A stretch of DNA of 64,000 nt from Vitis vinifera (lineage: Eukaryota; Streptophyta; Magnoliopsida; Vitales; Vitaceae): contig NC_081823.1 of assembly GCF_030704535.1 (NCBI RefSeq), positions 2,636,501 to 2,700,500 of the forward strand, given 5' to 3'. Positions 1 to 11,140 of this stretch are shown piece after piece. The position numbers were made by a program, and so were the translations under genes. The notes under the pieces are model-generated. The model did not search any database. It saw nothing but the letters and a program-made list of their open reading frames with translations, and had not been told where the DNA came from. How positions within the stretch are numbered: the stretch's first letter is position 1; every line of letters starts with the position of its first letter.

Positions 1-117
1 TTTTCCTTAAAAAATAATGAGGAAAATAAGAGAAAAAGAAAAGGGAAAATGGGAGGGGGATTTTATCGGGCTCTTGTTCACCAAGGCTTCACCTCTAACT
101 TCCTCTTCATTGGTGGC

Positions 118-310
118 TATGGCTTCTCACCGTCGTCAACCCTTTCAACAACCACCACTATCACTCCGACCACCTTCTAGTGTCGAAAACTACCCTTTTT
201 AGGCACCCGAGTTCCCATGGATGAAGTGCGTTCTTCAAATCAAGTTCCCATGGATGAAATGAATTCTTCAAATCCAGTGAATGTATTAAGATCCATGTCT
301 TCAGATCAGG
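118..310 (+). pseudogene. Exon-like fragment, unrecognised
   Basis: An ATG at 118 opens a short Gln/Pro-rich reading frame (begins MASHRRQPF) that stops at 200-202. A different frame then continues through a local duplication in which GTTCCCATGGATGAA is followed by TTCTTCAAATC twice (about 213-280). It reaches a possible splice donor (CAG|GTATGA) at 310/311. One lost base would join the two frames. It looks like a decayed first exon of an unknown gene; I see no convincing continuation downstream. No function is assigned. Confidence 0.25.
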
Positions 311-1321
311 TATGAATTGAACTCCAATCCACCTCATCCTATGAAAACCCGAAACCCAAAGTAATCGCTCTCTCTTGGGTTCTCTGTTTGGGTTTCTAGG
401 TTGCTTTTGCCTTTCCCGTTTCTTAAATTTCGCCATAATTTTTCTAAACTTTCCTGGCTTGTTGCTTTTTGGATTTTGTTTGATTTTTACCCTTGATGTT
501 CTGCTATTGTTTACTGGCCGATGGTTTTTTCATAATTTGGTTGGGGGAATGGGTCTGCAGTTGTGTTTTGCATATATGTATGTTGTTGTTGCCTTTGAGT
601 GCTTGGTTATTGTTTTGTATCATTGTTGGTGGCATCAATTTTTGGACGGTTTAACATTGGGTTGTTAGAAGTATCAGTTTCTACTCTCCTGATTAGAAAT
701 GTGACCATAAAAACAAAATTAAGATGCCTGTTGCGTTATAGACCCAGTAGATTAAATAATAAAACGAATTGAAAATAGTTAATAAATTTGGTAGCGAGAT
801 GAGATGGGACCCTTCCATATATCTTCAAATGTGAAATTAATCACATGACACTAAATGAGAAACTTGACTAGAAGTTTCCATTCATCTGTATTATTGTTTT
901 TGCACCGCTGTTTTATTGTCTAAAGCTTTTGATAAATGCTTAGATATGCTATATTTTGTCAATTTCAATTGTCTTCTATTGTCAAGCCTTTCTGGTATCT
1001 AGGGATAAACCTGTCCTGTCTTTTGGTTTATGGGGGGCTTGAAGGTGGGATATGCTGTAATTGGGGTTGTGTTTTCAAATGGGAAGTGGGGATTGTGATT
1101 TGTTTGAGTGGGAGAAGAGGGGATATGGTTGTTGTTTTTGGGTTTATTTGTGTTGTGGCTACTGCCATACTACCATCATCCCCTCCTAAACAGATGGTGA
1201 TCAACTTTAGTAAGGGTAGCTTGAAACATCACCCTGCAATGTGACACACTAATTAAGAAAGAAAACAGGTTCGGCTTACCAGGATCTAGAAAGGTTTTTA
1301 TGAGAGATTTTTATACATTGC
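311..1321. other. No gene recognised
   Basis: T-rich sequence like an intron or UTR follows the exon-like fragment. Short open frames at 375-668 and 936-1244 are rich in Cys, Phe and Val and match no family I know. No repeat or RNA gene stands out. Confidence 0.4.
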
Positions 1322-1794
1322 TTAATTTTTTGGTGTTTTGACGCCATCAATATATATCTCTGAGACATGAGAGATTTTATGCCACTCCTCCCCTGTTGTT
1401 TTCTTGCATCTTTTAGTCAATTGAGGGCACTCTCTAATCACAAGCCTGTCAAGGGATGTGAGACTGCACATTTGAAAAACGATAACCTTTGCAGATGAAA
1501 CAACTTGCATATTGAATTTGGAAGTTTCTTTATCCTCTCATTCCAGTCGAGGTTGAGAAGTCTGAGATGCTTTAGATTACTGATAAAAATTGGCAATGTG
1601 TCAAAGTTCGAATATGATAAATCTAGCATCTTAATGCATTTGAACTTTGACATGCAAGCTTTAAGAAATGGTTCACCACGTGATGTCTCCCACACCAAGC
1701 AGTATTCAAGTACTGCTTTGTCATTTAGATTTATGTTCATTAGTTGGAGGAAGGATGACAAGTTATGATTGTGCCACTTGATACACAAATTCAT
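1322..1794 (-). pseudogene. NB-LRR (CC-NBS-LRR type) C-terminal LRR remnant
   Basis: Read on the minus strand, 1794-1438 encodes LRR sequence ([20 protein letters not shown], then LFHLQRLSF), the first repeats after the NB-ARC domain. Another frame, 1510-1322, encodes the typical C-terminus of this family: [15 protein letters not shown], then [10 protein letters not shown] and [11 protein letters not shown] before the stop. The two pieces overlap in different frames and the many LRRs normally between them are missing, so this is an internally deleted, frameshifted relic. Full-length members are cytoplasmic immune receptors of about 900-1400 residues. No NB-ARC motif is seen here. Confidence 0.75.
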
Positions 1795-2004
1795 ACCCAG
1801 TTGGATGACTTGGTCAGGACACTAGAGATGCTGTTAAACTAGCACAATAACATTTCTATAGCTTCATAGAGTCCATTGATGCCAGCAGAACGTGTCTCAG
1901 TGAATACAAATGATTCTTCTATCACTTACTATGAAATGAATAAATTCTATGTTGCTAGGTTTGGAAATCAACAGAGGATCGATTATGTTCTTGATAGGAG
2001 TCTT

Positions 2005-2165
2005 CTATCATGGTAGAAATTCCAGAGTTTCTTGGAAGTCTTAAACCTGAGGAATTTGGAGATTTTGTGAATGAGAGATTGGATTTCCAAGTTCTATCAA
2101 GCTCCTGAAGAGAGGGATACATTAGTATTGGTTCCCTTAAAAGGAGGACCTGGTAGGAGCAACTA
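2005..2165 (+). pseudogene. Possible Ty3/gypsy gag fragment
   Basis: The plus strand reads VEIPEFLGSLKPEEFGDF, then in another frame APEERDTLVLVPLKGG. This resembles the order in plant gypsy gag proteins (IPEF-G-L-P-EF, then PEE--V-LVA-KL). It is short, frameshifted and has no zinc knuckle, protease or LTR. The call rests on pattern memory only; a chance resemblance is possible. Confidence 0.3.
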
Positions 2166-2350
2166 CATATTATTTTATGGTTCTTTTCTTGTATAGTTTT
2201 TTGTGTTTCATATTAAGTATGATAATTGTATTTAGAACTATAACTCCTCTAGTTAAAATCACACTTTGAATGAGTTACAATGAAGTTATTATTATATCTC
2301 CTCCTCTTGACTTTTCATTTTAAACATATATATATGTATTATTATTTCAG

Positions 2351-3416
2351 ATGGAACATAGTGAAGGCTTTGAAGTACACAAAAGTGTAAGTGAAAAAAG
2401 AAACTTGACTTGGATTGATGAAATGGACAAATTTTTGGTTGATCGATTAATGGAGCAAATGTATAAAGGGCAAAAGATAGGAGGAGTCTTCACCAAGACA
2501 ACTTATGCAATAGTTGTGTGAGAAATTGGGGAAAATTTTGAATTGAGTTGTAACTCTGAGTACAAAAAAAATAGAATGAAAACTAAAAAAAAAAAAACTT
2601 TTATACTGCTCAAGAAGTTTTACAAAATGGTAGTGGATTTGGTTTCAATGAATCAAATCAAATGATCGAAGCTACCACGAAAGTATGGACTACTTACACT
2701 AAGGTGAGTTAATTATTATTTTTTAGTTATTAGAAATAAATTTTTTGCATGTAATGTAGAGCTATAAATTTCTAAAAGACATTATCACAATTGAACTCGA
2801 GTTTTGTTAATATTTGTTTTTTCTGATGTTAAAAGACACACCCAGGAGCATCTCAGCTTAGATACAAACCTATTAGAAATTATGATAAGTTGTCCATTCT
2901 TCTTGGAAAAGATCGAGCAACAGGAAGTCTTGCTGCAAGTGCAAAAGAAAGACAACTTCGTTGGCCCAGGAACAAAATTTGGATGGCACAAATCCATTAG
3001 GATCATCACAACATGGGATCAAAGATGAAACATTTGCTTATGTTGAAAATGAAGCAACAACGGAGACATCTTTCTCATCTACAGATGCATTTGTTTCTGC
3101 ACCAAAGTCAAACAAAGAAACAAAAAAGCGAAAAGCAAAATATGCTGACATTGTAAGTGAAGAATTAAGGTCAATTAGAGTTGGAATGGATGTAGTTGTT
3201 GCAGCTCTTGATAGAAGCAACCTTCAAAATTATATAGAAGAGCAATTGTTTGAAGAGATTGCTAAGATTGGAGGCGTGAGTGATGTATCTCATATGAAAG
3301 CATATCGAGCTCTTATCGGTGATGTGAGTGCAGCTCGAGCCTTTCTTGCTTGTCCAATTGATAGGCGTAAGCTTTGGTTGTCAATTAAATTTGGACCTAC
3401 TTTTTTTGATGCCTAA
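2351..3416 (+). pseudogene. Myb/SANT-like domain protein, broken
   Basis: The order of pieces matches plant Myb/SANT-like proteins (L10-interacting MYB-domain and Harbinger-associated types). First, 2351-2521 holds LTWIDEMDKFLVDRLMEQ and a stop. Next, about 2617-2703 holds NGSGFGFNESNQMIEATT and ends at a GT donor (AAG|GTGAGT). Then about 2833-3000 holds YKPIRNYDKLSILLGKDRA. Last, a 151-residue frame at 2961-3416 holds a Lys-rich segment and a helical C-terminal region ending FGPTFFDA. Frame changes near 2520-2620 and 2960 and several stops separate the pieces. Relatives are nuclear DNA-binding proteins, many of them domesticated from or carried by PIF/Harbinger transposons. No transposase is visible nearby. 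Confidence 0.65.
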
Positions 3417-3811
3417 TTTGAGATGGAGATTATTTTTATTTGAGTTTTACTTTTGTTTAGACTAGCTGAAAAATTGAGGAAATTATGTTTTTTTTTTTTG
3501 GTTTAGACCAACTTGTTGTTTCTTGAGTTTTCGATAATTTACAAATTGAATTTCAAATTCTGGACTTCTTCTTTCATTGAATTCTCTGATTATCTACGTT
3601 TTTGTGGCTATCGAACAGAGCACAGAGTTGAGGCCTCTCAATCTTTCAATTGTTCATATAATTTATACGAGATTATTACTTGGATACTTAGTTCCAGCAA
3701 AACTGGGATGATGTTTGTGAATCTAAGGAAGTGGACAAATTGGATTATTAATAAGCAAACTTAGGATGCAAGGCAAGGCTTGCCCTAACAGGGCTAGAGG
3801 AGAGAAGTATA

Positions 3812-4138
3812 GTGAGCACAAATGAAAACAAATCAAGTGGACGGAAACCCTGCTGTGACAATCAATCCACTGCCTCTGCCTCAGAATTAATCATCGGAAG
3901 CAAGCAACAGCAGATATTAGAAAGTGACATTGAGGACACCTTGTACGGGTATCCTGATGAGATACCAACATTGAAGACTTCACTCACAATTTACAGAACT
4001 ATATGCAGAGAAATATGGAACTTCAAAGGCTTTGGTTGCTTTGACTCCAGAAGTTGCTTCCATTCCCATGCCCAAGAGTCGACTATGAAGAGAGCACCAT
4101 GTGTAAGTAGGCATTTCCCTAATTCCAAAATCATTTAA
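3812..4138 (+). other. Unrecognised 108-codon open frame
   Basis: Open frame starting MSTNENKSSGRK with an acidic middle and a Cys/His-containing end. I do not recognise it. It may be a decayed exon, as flanking sequence is non-coding in character. No start context, splice signals or homology that I can name supports expression. Confidence 0.2.
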
Positions 4139-4378
4139 TGTCAGCCTATTTAAAGTCTTCTGGACTATGACCTCTCACGAACCAGAAATATGAGCAGCAG
4201 CATCTCATAAGGGTCATAAGAGTAGAACAGCTCTCATCTTCATAGCCAAGAAAGGAGAGCATTTTGTAAGGAATAATGATTAAAATATTTGTAGCAATAT
4301 ATGTAAATCCTTCGATAACTTCCTTTCCACCATAATTCCGGATTCACAACCTCTACTAGAAGGGGTTATAGTTTTTTC
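4139..4378. other. Short gene-free stretch
   Basis: No coding sequence, repeat or RNA gene recognised between the preceding open frame and the AT-rich repeat units. Confidence 0.4.
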
Positions 4379-5925
4379 CATAATATAATTTGTATTATTG
4401 GGAATAAATTAATGATATATAGAACTAGAAAATACATTTTTCTAAAAATATTTAATTTAGATATATATGTTTTCATTCTTTTAATGTTTACAATTTTATT
4501 TTTAAATTTAAATTTAAATTTTATTATATTTAATTAATATAAATATTAGCAAACTCATTAAAAATTATGATAATAGTTTTATATTTTTAATATTTAGTTC
4601 AATTTGGATATAAAATAATTAAAATTAAATTATTTATTTTAAAATTTTGTGTTTGATAAGAATGTAATAAAAATATATTTATTCTAATAATGAAGATCAC
4701 AATAGTTGTTATGGACCACCAAAAGAATTCTAAAAAGAAAGGGGAAAATCCTAAAATATCGGTAAAAAATAAAGGAAAAATTCACAAAAATGGGGAAAAT
4801 CGTAATTTTGGAGCGTGTGAGTTTGGAATTTTGTACTTGGGCTTTTTGACAAACTACCACTTTTTCCTTATTTATTTATTTTGTTATACAATACATTACA
4901 AAAAAATACTATCAAAATTAAGATAGGCCTTTTTTTTTGCTTTTAAAAATTAGAAAATAATCGTAAATTTTACATAAGATACAAAGATTTGAAACTTAGG
5001 AAGTACGGTCTTATTACAATTTATAGTAACACAACCCTTTTTAGAAAAACTGAGCCACCAAAATTCAAGTGGGGCTATGCAATATTTTTTCCTTTGTAAA
5101 GAACAGTTCTATAAATAACAAAACACAAACGGTCATTGGTCACACAATTAACAGATAGAAATTTATTGTATCTTAAAAAATAATGAATTATCAAGCAATA
5201 AGGCCTCTTTGGAAATGTTTTCACAAAAAAAAAAAAAAATGGAATAGTTTTATCTATAAAATCATAATCATTAACTCGATTTTAAACTTAAATTTAAAAT
5301 CATAATTGGTAACTGCACTTTTATTATTTTTAGAAAAAAAAACATTAAAATTATAGTCATCGACAATTTTGTAACTTGGATTGCATGTGGACTGGTTTGA
5401 GAATTATGAGGAGTTAATTTATGGAATTTTTTTAAAATAAATTATTTTTTTTAAAAACTCAATTAATTTGGGGTATTAAGACTAATAGAGGGTGCAGTAT
5501 CCCACAAACAGGTTGGATATGAAAAAGAGGTCAAGACTCATGAAAAATAATAATATCTCTCACCTATTATCACACAATTTTTGTCATTCATTATCTTTCT
5601 TCTTTTTACCGTTCATTAACTAATTTCTAACCATCAATTCATTTCTTATGATGTTCATCATGTTTGGATGACATGTAACTATTTATGATATAGTAAACTT
5701 TCACTCATATTAAAATTAAAGTTAAAAGTAATTAAAAAATGAATTGATATAATGAATAATAAATTAAAGTTAAAAGAAAATAATTGAAATATCGGAGGAA
5801 ATTAAAAATAAAAAATTGTGAATTTTGAATTTTAAATTTATCCATATTGGAAATTGAGGGAGAAAGATAATTTGTATAATATAATTTGTATAATTTTAGG
5901 GGTTAGTAGTTTTTTTCATCTACTT
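4379..5925 (+). repeat. 1.55-kb AT-rich repeat, unit 1
   Basis: Non-coding AT-rich sequence repeated almost directly downstream at an offset of about 1547 bases. Landmarks shared by the units are a block beginning AATAATGAAGATCACAATAG (4687, 6234), AACTGAGCCACCAAAATTCA (5049, 6588), and a stretch around 5640/7150 with TTTCTTATGATGTTCATCAT. The 78- and 69-codon open frames at 4690 and 6237 are the same repeat sequence and are not credible genes. Confidence 0.8.
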
Positions 5926-7405
5926 TTATAATATAATTTGTATTATTGGGTAATAAATTAATGATATATAGAACTAGAAAATACATTTTTCTAAAAATAT
6001 TTAATTTAGATATATATTTTTCATTCTTATAATGTTTACAATTTTATTTTAAATTTAAATTTAAATTTTATTATATTTAATTAATATAAATATTAGCAAA
6101 CTCATTAAAAATTATGATAATAGTTTTATATTTTTAATATTTAGTTCAATTTGGATATAAAATAATTAAAATTAAATTATTTATTTTAAAATTTTGTGTT
6201 TGATAAGAATGTAATAAAAATATATTTATTCTAATAATGAAGATCACAATAGTTGTTATGGACCACCAAAAGAATTCTAAAAAGAAAGGGGAAAATCCTA
6301 AAATATCGGTAAAAAATAAAGGAAAAATTCACAAAAATGGGGAAAATCGTAATTTTGTACTTGGGCTTTTTGACAAACTACCACTTTTTCCTTATTTATT
6401 TATTTTGTTATACAATACATTACAAAAAAAATACTATCAAAATTAAGATAGACCTTTTTTTTTGCTTTTATAAATTAGAATTTTAAAAATTAGAAAATAA
6501 TTGTAAATTTTACATAAGGGACAAAGATTTGAAACTTAGGAAGTACAGTTTTATTACAATTCATAGTAATACAACCCTTTTCAGAAAAACTGAGCCACCA
6601 AAATTCAAGTGGGGCTATGCAATATTTTTTCCTTTGTAAAGAATAGTTCTATAAATAACAAAACACAAACGGTCATTGATCACATAATTAACAGATAGAA
6701 ATTTATTGTATCTTAAAAAATAATGAATTATCAAGCAATAAGGCTTGTTTGGAAATGTTTTCACAAAAAAAAAGAATAGTTTTATCTATAAAATCATAGT
6801 CATTAACTCGATTTTAAACTTAATTTTAAAATCATAATTGGTAACTGCACTTTTAATTATTTTTAGAAAAAAAAAACATTAAAATTGGTAACTTGGATTG
6901 CATGTGGACTGGTTTGAGAATTATGAGGAGTTAATTTATGGAATTTTTTTTAAATAAATTTTTTATATTAAAAACTCAATTAATTTGGGGTATTAAGACT
7001 AACAGAGGGTGCAGTCTTCCATAAGCAGGCTGTATATGAAAAAGAGGTCAAGACTCATGAAAAATAATAATATCTCTCACCTATTATCACACAATTTTTG
7101 TCATTCATTATATTTCTTCTTTTTACCGTTCATTAACTAATTTCTAACCATCAATTCATTTCTTATGATGTTCATCATGTTTGGATGACATGTAACTATT
7201 TATGATATAGTAGACTTTCACTCATATTAAAATTAAAGTTAAAAGTAATTAAAAAATGAATTGATATAATAAATAATAAATTAAAATTAAAAGTAAATAA
7301 TTGAAATATTGGAGGAAATTAAAAATAAAAATTTTAAAAATTTTGAATTTTAAATTTATCCATATGGAAATTGAGGGAGAAAGATAATTTGTATAATATA
7401 ATTTT
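5926..7405 (+). repeat. 1.55-kb AT-rich repeat, unit 2
   Basis: Second tandem unit, with small deletions relative to unit 1: it lacks the segment between GTAATTTTGGA and TTTTGTAC near 6356, and the ATAGTCATCGACAATT segment near 6885. A partial third unit follows (7407-7562) and forms the promoter-proximal sequence of the F-box gene. A fused version of the family recurs at 31482-32700 in the second duplication copy. Confidence 0.8.
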
Positions 7406-7621
7406 TATTAGCAAACTCATTTTAAAATTTTGTGTTTGATAAGAATGTAATAAAAATATATTTATTCTAATAATGAAGATCACAATAGTCCAAGTTGTTA
7501 TGCACCACCAAAAGAATTCTAAAAAGGAAAAATTCACCAACGGGAAAATCGTAATTTTGGAATTTGGATAGGTGTATACTAGTCTCTTTCTTTCCTTTCC
7601 CTGATATGGAAGGTATAGGTC

Positions 7622-7629
7622 TATATATA
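7622..7629 (+). promoter_or_regulatory. TATA box of F-box gene A
   Basis: TATATATA lies 77 bases upstream of the chosen ATG (7707). The same site is preserved in copy B at 32917-32924. Confidence 0.5.
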
Positions 7630-7706
7630 CTTGGAAGAACCAGTCAAATTCGGCAAAATCCATATTATAATTTTCTTTGATTTCTTAGAGAAACTGAGTT
7701 CCCCCA

Positions 7707-9430
7707 ATGCCCGGCATACAGAGGAAGATGAAGAGGGCAAGACGAAGACGTACAGGAGACGAGGTAAAGGGATTTAATTTCAATTATTAGAGTGTAATGT
7801 AGATGATTAACTCTTTTCTGACGTCCATTCTCAATTCTGGCTACGTAGTACATATCCGATGACGGTGATTTTGGGGAGGACCTGCTTAGCGAGTTGCCGG
7901 ATGAAATTCTTATTTCAATACTATCTCGCCTAACCCTAAGGGAAGCTGCGGCTACCAGTGTTCTCTCACAGCGATGGAGGTACTTGTGGACATATACTTC
8001 ACGTCTCAACTTCGATTCAGTAGTTAACAAAATTGTCAGACGGTCGCATTCCTTCGCCCTTTCGACTGCTGCAGGGCGGCGGCGGCGGCGGCGCAAATAT
8101 ATTAAATGGGTTCACAAGGTCTTGGCAAAGTATAGAGGCGGCCGAAACTTAGATGAATTCAGGGTTTGTTTTGATTTGTCTAAGAGATCTCGTTCTGATA
8201 TCGACAAATGGTTTGAGTTTGCAATGTCAAAGAATGTCAAAAACCTTGAGTTCGACTTCTTAAGATGTTCTTCTCAGAATCAGGATCGGGATCCCTGGTT
8301 CGTCATGTTAAGTTATTTTCAGAATTTCTATAAATTCCCGCATCGAATTTTGGGAGTGAGGGAAGCACGGGATCCTAATTGTATGTTTGTTGGCTTTAAG
8401 TCCCTTAAAACTTTGTCATTGAAGTCCATAAATGTGAGCAGCGAAGCTGTTGAGTATTTCTTATCAAACTGCCCTCTTCTCGAACGGCTATCTGTGCATG
8501 GCAGCGAAAGTTTGGTTAATTTAAGGGTTGCTGGCCCATCCATCATGCTGAGGCACTTGGAGATAGTCAAGTGTTCCTCTATCCAAACCATTGAGATATG
8601 TGACACAAACCTCGTTTCCTTTACCTATCGGGGAGAAAGGGGGGGAGATCTGCTGCCAAACAATATGCATATTAAGAATTCACCTCTCCTCGTTGAGGTA
8701 TTGGCTGGTGTTGGAAGATTAGGGTTTGCAAAGAATATGCTTTTGAAGCTTTCATCTTGTGTTCATCAGCTGCAGATTCTTCAATTGACAGTCGATCATT
8801 TTTTTCCGGTTAGTTTATGTATAGCTGATTTTCTTTCTTTTGTGCTTTTTGAAATTATAAAGTGATCATATTGCTGGTTTTGATTCAGGAACGATCAAGA
8901 GCCTATTTGCTTCCAAAATTAAGAAACCTCAAGCAATTAAAATTAACTGTCTTTGTTGGGTGCCCTGAGAATTGTCTCCTTGGATTTGTTGCAATGCTGA
9001 AGAAGTGTCCTCACTTAGAGAGTTTGGTGTTGCAGGTGGATGTTCTTCTGTCTGATTCAATCAAAATGTATATTCTTAGCTATAGTCCTTGCTTGTGTAA
9101 ATGATTTTGACTCCCTGGCATTTTATTTTACAGTTAAAATGGCGAACTCAAATCATACCAGTCGCAAAAAGATATGCCAAGGCATTGATCCAATATTCCC
9201 ATCAATACCTGAAACTGGTGAAAATTGTTGGTTTTAATGATTGTAGCAGTGCTTGTGAGCTAGTCATGCAGATTATTGAAAATGCTATTGCACTCGAGAA
9301 AATTATCATTGATACAAGCCAAGGACATAGGAGGAGGGGACCATGGTTGAAGAGACAACTAGCTGCAAGAACAAGAGCTGAGCAATTGAAATCACATGTA
9401 CCTCCGAGCCTGGAATTTATAGTACTTTAA
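7707..9430 (+). CDS. F-box/LRR-like protein, copy A (4 exons)
   Basis: Predicted substrate receptor of an SCF ubiquitin ligase. Exons 7707-7763, 7849-8808, 8889-9035 and 9134-9430 all join in phase 0 at GT/AG sites and give 486 aa. The small first exon supplies a basic N-terminus (MPGIQRKMKRARRRR). The F-box is at about residues 33-75 (LPDEILISILSRLTL, then SQRWRYLW). An Arg run at 95-101 is encoded by a CGG repeat. LRR-like segments follow (LKTLSLKSI, CPLLERLSV, LRHLEIVKCSSI, LRNLKQLKL, CPHLESLVL). The last exon resembles the FBD-like end of this plant family (LVKIVGFNDCSSACELV, then ENAIALEKIIID). No stop or frameshift is seen. The substrate cannot be told from sequence. The gene sits on the strand opposite to the TPS genes. 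Confidence 0.85.
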
Positions 9431-9819
9431 ATCTTAAGCAGGTGTATGGTTTTGGAATTCAATTTTTTTTTAGTATCTACTTCTTATGTTTGGTATTAAT
9501 ATTAAGAATTTATGGTCTCAATTAATGCTTATTTGGTTTGCTTAATTGTGAATGAGAGTGCTGCACAAACTTAAAAATTCTCCTAACGCATTTTGGGGAT
9601 CGAGGGATTCACGACTTCCATACTCCCAAAACCCTCTTGCGTTAATAAGCCAGTTGCATATTCCCTAGATATCGTCATTGTTTCTTCTTTCAATTGCAAT
9701 ATGAAGACCATGTCTTATCTTATAGGTAAAAGTACATTTTGATACTAGCACATGCCCTTGAGAGGAGTAGGAAAGAGTTCATCTAGAAGATTAAAAAATG
9801 TTGAAGATTTAAAGATTAA
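9431..9819. other. F-box 3' flank, no gene
   Basis: Non-coding, AT-rich, conserved in copy B at 34726-35113. No further gene seen. Confidence 0.5.
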
Positions 9820-10097
9820 GGTGGTGTTTGTTTTTTTGGCTTTTTGCTGAAAACAATTTGTTTTCAGAATTTAGGTTGTTTGTTTTTATACTTTTTTATG
9901 ACTTATTATAGACTTTTTATTAAATAGAAAAAGCCAAAATATGTAGCTTTTTTTAAATAGAAAAAATAACATATTGATTTTTCTTTACTTTTTAATATTT
10001 AATAGAAATAAAATACTACAAAAACAAACAATCTAATATTTAACACATTAAGCATTTATGTTCTATTTAAAATTAAGTAAAAAAACAAACACCATCT
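9820..10097. mobile_element. MITE-like element, copy A
   Basis: Begins GGTGGTGTTTGTTTTTTT and ends with the near-complement AAAAAAACAAACACCAT, an inverted repeat of about 18-19 bases around an AT-rich core with no coding capacity. The layout fits a miniature inverted-repeat DNA transposon. I could not fix a target-site duplication, so the superfamily is left open. It is present in both duplication copies, so it predates the duplication. Confidence 0.5.
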
Positions 10098-11140
10098 AAG
10101 AATTAATAGTTGAAGAATTCATAAATTGAGTTTTGAGGCCCTTTAAAATCAAGTTTGAAAAATCCAAAACCAAGCATTCACACCCTTTGATTATCATTGT
10201 TCAATTCAAGTGAAGCCGATTCAAAGGCTAGATCATGCTGAAGGCCAAGTCATAATAAGACCCAAATCAAGTTAAATCCCAAGTCAATGTGACCAAAAGC
10301 CATGTGAAGGTCAAGAGTAGTCAAAGTTCAAGTAACACCAAAGGCCAAACTAAGTCAAATCCCAACTCAAGCTAATACTCAAATCAAGTAAAAATTTAAA
10401 GTCAAACCAGTGTTTAAGTCAAGTCCATGCCCAAGCCATGTCAAGACCTAAGCCAATGCATGTCCAGTGCAAAGGCACACCTCTTCAATAATGCCTGGGT
10501 TTGTAATGATTCTTCCATACACCACTTTGATTGTTGTTCAAAATTGTTTGTCAATGGTGGATTAATCTGCTTAACAGTTGCTCAATGACAAACAAATCCA
10601 CAAAAAATGAACATTACCGTAACTACTGATCATCATTTTAAGCAGAATCTATCAAACGGACCAAACAACATCTTCCTCCTCTGTACATCTTCCTCTTTTG
10701 GTTTATGAAAGTTCGAATACTGCTAAAATTTCAGTGAATGAACATTTACAGTAACTACTAATCATCATTTTAAGCAGAATCTACCAAACGGACCAAACCT
10801 CGTCTTTCTTCCTCTTCTATTCTTCCTTCTTTACATATTTTCTTTTATCAAAGTTCGAATACTGCTAAAATTTCGGCCATTTCCTCAGTCAGAATTTACA
10901 ACCTTTGTTTTGGACGGGGGGTTTGGGTTGAGCTTAACTGCATGCACATGAAAGTAAGTTTTAGGAACATGCTATGTACCGTAAGGTACCTATCAAGTCC
11001 AAATCTAGACCATTGGATATGTATCGTGAGATTCGGGCATTGAAAAGGGTATAAGAAAATCAGACGAACTTATAAGGGTATAAACAAATGAGATTAGGAT
11101 ATAAATAATAAAACTTAAAAAATTGTACATGACACTACTT
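10098..11140. other. Gene-free; degenerate CAAGTCAA tract and local duplication
   Basis: From 10230 to 10480 the sequence is a degenerate series of CAAGTCAA/CCCAAGTCAA-type words on one strand. From about 10605 to 10875 a block of about 130 bases (TGATCATCATTTTAAGCAGA to CGAATACTGCTAAAATTTC) occurs twice in tandem; copy B has it once. No gene recognised. Confidence 0.55.

Noticed and set aside
4690..4926. 78-codon Lys-rich frame (and related frame at 6237)
   Set aside because: Part of the AT-rich tandem repeat; its reading is not conserved between units beyond the shared DNA.
7334..8096. Minus-strand frames over the F-box promoter and first exons
   Set aside because: Shadow of the F-box gene; the Arg-rich N-terminus comes from the reverse of the GC repeat.
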